This document shows positions 60,639-64,000 of a stretch of DNA of 64,000 nt, one piece after another. The stretch is taken from contig OZ022239.1 in assembly GCA_963978895.1 (NCBI GenBank), positions 39,793,460 through 39,857,459 of the forward strand. The letters run 5' to 3'. The DNA comes from Erpobdella octoculata. Taxonomy: Eukaryota > Annelida > Clitellata > Hirudinida > Erpobdellidae. Numbering within the stretch: position 1 is the first letter of the stretch; every line of letters begins with the position of its first letter. Position numbers and translations under genes: made by a program. A model generated the notes under the pieces. The model was not told where the DNA came from and did no database searches. It saw only the letters and a program-made list of their open reading frames with translations.

Positions 60639-62398
60639 ATGATCTCGTCAATAAGCTGCTCGTACGGCGATGACGCAACGTCGACAAACAGTGACTCAGT
60701 TCCTCTCTTACCTCTGACTGCCTTCAGCTGCTCTGAGGCACACGACAACGAGGCATGCTCGACCGACTCCAATATGTCTCACGTTTCTTCATCCACCACG
60801 ATTTCGACGAACAGATACACGAAACCTCCTCTCTTCAACATGGACAACCTGTCTCTCTACGAAGTTGATCCTGACGACGCGCCGCGAATTTCTAAAATGA
60901 ACGACAGTGAAGTGAAGAAACACAGCAAGTCATCAGTTAGTTCCGCCTTTGAAATACTACGACACCAAAGTATTTTAAGCTTTCTTGTATATTTTTTATT
61001 CATTTCATTTACACGTTCTTTCAGACAAAATCGCTATACAACATAAAAACATGCTCGGAATCGGATAACAAAGAGATCAACACCGTGATAAATGCTGCAC
61101 AGAGCGCCTCCGCTTGTCTCCACCCTACATTGAAGAAAGTACACTCGCAGAATTCAAGAAGAACTTTTTTCCACAGAAAAAATAGTCACAAAGAGGAAAG
61201 GAAGACGTTCACAGACGACCCGAAAAGGCATCAAAGCAACCCCTTCCAGTCATGTTCAAGTGAAAGATTCGCCTACGACCAATTGGTTACAAAGCCAGAA
61301 TCACACCTCTACACCACCGCTGCCGGCTTGCATTCGGATGAGTTCAACGAGAGACAGGTACGAACGCGCCACCACAGTTCACTTTCCGAGTCAGAAAATT
61401 TCTTCCAGTCCCTGTGCAAGTTCACAGTCAACACAAACACGGCTCAGTCGAGATCAGACGGAGCCGATGTGACGTCCATCGACGAAAAACTAACGTTCTA
61501 CCCTAGAAAGGGTCATCCAGCTAGCCGGTGCAAGTCTTTTCCGACCCCGACATGTTCGCCCTTGCTGGAGGGTGGAAGTTCTCATTCGGCCATAACGACG
61601 AGCAGTCGCTCCCTCCCGACTCCAAACACACTTGAGTGCAATTCGAATTCACGAATATTCTTGTTTGAAAGGCAGACCTCGCTGCCTCACACGACCTCGA
61701 CGACATGTTGCTCGTCATCATCAGAGCAACATGGCTCGTTCGACCACCGTCCTCCACTTCCTTCAAGAGGAGGCAGTCGTTCCAATTTGTCGCCGCCTGT
61801 CGTTAATGTTCACGTAGTAGATGAGGGATGTACTTTATGGTGCAAGAAGTCAAGTCGAACTGCCTGTTGTGCTCCTCCAGTCCTGCATTCGAGAGTTACA
61901 TCACCATGTGCTAACTGCACACATCATCAACTACAAACAATCAGTTCTTCTCAATCTATAAACCTAACAAACGCTACAATGGTTGAACCGATGCCTGGAA
62001 ATCCTCCACCGCTTCCTCCAAAAAACCTACACAGATTTTCTTCATGTTCGGGGAATCGTGGTTTGAACAGCGAAGACTCTGGCAATGTGGAAATTTCATC
62101 GAGTTCTGAGTCTTCAAATTTTACTTCAAGCATCGAATCTGAAAACATCGACAGCTTTTCTGCTGCGTGCATCTGCAAACAGATCGCCGCTCTAGACGGG
62201 CCGAGACCTCATCATCTCCATCCACCGCCGAAACACACCATAGACCATCATCATCATCTTGCAGTATGTTCGAATGAAGCATTCATCGTGGAAATCACTT
62301 CACCGTTAAGAACTTCTCCCATGCCCGCACTGGGACGATACGAGACTTCCGACTCATTTGTTTACGAGGATTTCAGGAACGACTCGAGAGTCTCGTGA
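60639..62398 (+). CDS. Unrecognised Ser/Pro/His-rich protein with a Crk-SH3-type motif, two exons
   Basis: Exons 60639-60935 and 61025-62394 join in phase 0 across an 89 bp intron (donor gttagt, acceptor ttctttcag). The frame begins MISSISCSYGDDATS, just after an acceptor-like atacag, so the ATG may be internal. About 555 residues are encoded. There are long Ser/Thr stretches and a Cys/His patch (CCAPPVLHSRVTSPCANCTHH). Proline motifs include RPPLPSR and GNPPPLPPKNLHRF; the latter fits the PxLPxK class bound by the Crk SH3 domain. At 62395 a strong donor gtgagt coincides with a TGA, so the protein either stops there or continues beyond the window. An adaptor/exchange-factor scaffold (C3G-like) is conceivable but not shown. 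Confidence 0.6.

Positions 62399-64000
<1,602 letters not shown>

Noticed and set aside
60639..62398. Naming the Ser/Pro-rich gene RAPGEF1/C3G
   Set aside because: Only the PxLPxK-type motif is shared; no REM or CDC25 domain is in the window and no longer similarity was recognised.

Overview
This is a window of animal nuclear DNA, AT-rich and intron-bearing. Two host genes are recognised: a calcium-regulated mitochondrial carrier (SCaMC/SLC25A24 family) and a MAP1/futsch-type microtubule-associated protein. Codon style, 0.1-1.7 kb introns, CR1/jockey-type LINEs, Bel/Pao and Mag-like Gypsy elements, and abundant (CATA)n, (TA)n and (CT)n arrays fit a protostome invertebrate, plausibly a lophotrochozoan such as an annelid or mollusc. 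The species cannot be fixed from the sequence alone.

Layout. 1-3.6 kb: 5' half of LINE-A on the minus strand, running off the left edge. 4.9-19.2 kb: a plus-strand CR1-like LINE (LINE-B) split by two LTR retrotransposons. A decayed Bel/Pao element (7922-13571) carries a 5'-truncated LINE-C fragment in one LTR. A young-looking Mag-like Gypsy element (14070-18545) has one uninterrupted 1343-codon gag-pol frame. Both insertions have target duplications, and the LINE reading frame resumes exactly across each. 19.2-22.5 kb: a (CATA)n array, a hAT transposase relic, and a 610 bp hAT-type MITE with an 8 bp target duplication.

23.6-31.2 kb: SCaMC gene, ten coding exons, plus strand. As assembled, the exon 1/exon 2 junction is one base out of frame. 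33.5-36.5 kb: MAP1-type gene, three coding exons, plus strand. 38.1-41.5 kb: two near-identical tandem copies of a 1.7 kb unit.

41.5-50 kb: a dense repeat zone. It holds two inverted elements with 157 bp internal tandem repeats, elements ending in a GGGCAACGC-type motif beside (TA)n arrays, an 18 bp minisatellite, a 0.5 kb inverted-repeat structure, and a Penelope-like fragment with a degenerate hammerhead-like fold. 51.5-62.4 kb: exons of one or more unrecognised genes, ending in a 1.37 kb Ser/Pro/His-rich exon with a Crk-SH3-type PPPLPPK motif. Long introns there are filled with (TA)n, (CT)n and (TAGTG)n arrays and tRNA-derived SINEs. From 62.4 kb to the end no gene is seen, only a (CT)n array and AT-rich sequence.

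The host genes show no functional link to each other. The clearest story is the layered history of transposon insertion. All coordinates and translations were read by eye; exon models rest on splice sites, phase and family similarity, not on transcripts.
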